Source: Streptacidiphilus sp041262165
Lineage (GTDB): Bacteria > Actinomycetota > Actinomycetes > Streptomycetales > Streptomycetaceae
DNA length: 64,000 bases
Assembly (NCBI RefSeq): GCF_041262165.1
Contig: NZ_JBGCBY010000028.1
Span: 57,033-121,032 of the forward strand
Direction: 5' to 3'
The notes under the pieces were generated by a model, which was not told the DNA's origin, did no database searches, and saw only the letters and a program-made list of their open reading frames with translations. This document shows, piece after piece, positions 63,862-64,000 of the stretch (position 1 is its first letter; each line of letters opens with the position of its first letter). Both the position numbers and the translations under genes were made by a program.

Positions 63862-64000
63862 ACCGACCGGCACATGGGGGGCGGCGTCGCGGGCAAGGGG
63901 GCACCCCCGGACGAAGTTTGGGGGAGAGTCTGGCCGGGTTGTCGTCAGTCGCCAGTGCTCCGCAATGGCTCCCACCACCGCCCCCCCCCGACACTACCCC
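63862..64000. mobile_element. MITE-like element, copy 2 (right end outside window)
   Basis: It begins ACCGACCGGCACATGG directly after CTGAG (63857-63861), the E1 beta stop region. It carries the same internal 39-bp block as copy 1 (63934-63972, 37 of 39 matches) in the opposite orientation relative to the window. A hairpin-forming insert with CCCCC/GGGGG arms (63904-63924) replaces a short segment of copy 1. The right terminal repeat should lie just past 64000. Confidence 0.65.

Noticed and set aside
1..64000. tRNA, rRNA, CRISPR array, prophage or integrase genes
   Set aside because: None was seen on reading the window; no tRNA-like CCA-ended fold or integrase motif was noticed. A dedicated RNA search was not possible.

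Overview
The window is very GC-rich, with dense GTG/TTG starts, 4-base gene overlaps, strong AGGAG-type ribosome sites and long GC-driven open frames antisense to real genes. The gene content (AfsR-type regulator, HxlR, SCO6745-like and DUF2277 proteins, an LAXTG-type sortase tail, lutABC, SpoIIE-type phosphatase) points to a Streptomycetaceae-like soil actinomycete. No rRNA, tRNA, CRISPR array or phage gene was seen.

Layout. 1-2.9 kb: the 3' part of an aldehyde dehydrogenase, a 160-bp MITE-like element, a secreted lipase and a DedA membrane protein. 2.9-9.5 kb: two divergent secreted multidomain glycan-active proteins, a GH87-like beta-helix protein and a GH71/99-like enzyme, sharing F5/8 type C and FN3 modules. 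9.5-15.4 kb: glutaminase, SRPBCC protein, SpoIIE-type phosphatase, a TetR/SDR divergent pair with paired operators, and a MarR/haloalkane-dehalogenase-like pair. 15.4-18.7 kb: a decayed amidohydrolase end, then a coupled operon of a phosphodiester glycosidase-like protein, a UbiA-type decaprenyl-phosphate phosphoribosyltransferase and a DprE2-like reductase. 18.7-24.8 kb: UbiD/UbiX decarboxylase pair, CoA-disulfide-reductase-like flavoprotein, VOC protein, a 50-bp perfect palindrome and a protein resembling a disabled PD-(D/E)XK nuclease. 24.8-28.7 kb: aldo/keto reductase-lutA-lutB-lutC operon. 28.7-31.1 kb: HxlR/YceI divergent pair and an ATP-grasp protein. 31.2-39.6 kb: a double-IclR regulator divergent from a fully overlapped protocatechuate operon pcaIJHGBL-pobA. 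39.7-46.5 kb: GT39-like membrane protein, vanillin/benzaldehyde-type dehydrogenase, alpha/beta hydrolase and a secreted GH92 mannosidase. 46.9-53.6 kb: AfsR-like regulator, secreted HNH-like protein, SCO6745-type protein, DUF2277 protein and a cell-wall-anchored ScyD-like protein. 53.6-63.9 kb: a LacI regulator divergent from a nine-gene uptake and catabolism operon (branched-chain-type ABC transporter, 3-hydroxyisobutyrate-dehydrogenase-like enzyme, M24 protein, E1 alpha/beta 2-oxoacid dehydrogenase).

How it fits together. Much of the window is saprophytic catabolism. pobA plus pcaHGBLIJ convert 4-hydroxybenzoate to 3-oxoadipyl-CoA; the vanillin-type dehydrogenases and the UbiD/UbiX pair could feed or divert aromatic acids. 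The GH87/GH71/GH92 proteins attack exported polysaccharides, and lutABC with its aldo/keto reductase fits deoxy-sugar breakdown that releases lactate. The best candidate for an undescribed system is the LacI-flanked operon at 54.8-63.9 kb, whose M24 protein lacks one metal ligand and whose E1 pair has no E2/E3 nearby. A second copy of the MITE-like element, inverted relative to the first, begins right at that operon's end. Thus two copies bracket almost the whole window, each touching the stop codon of the gene beside it.
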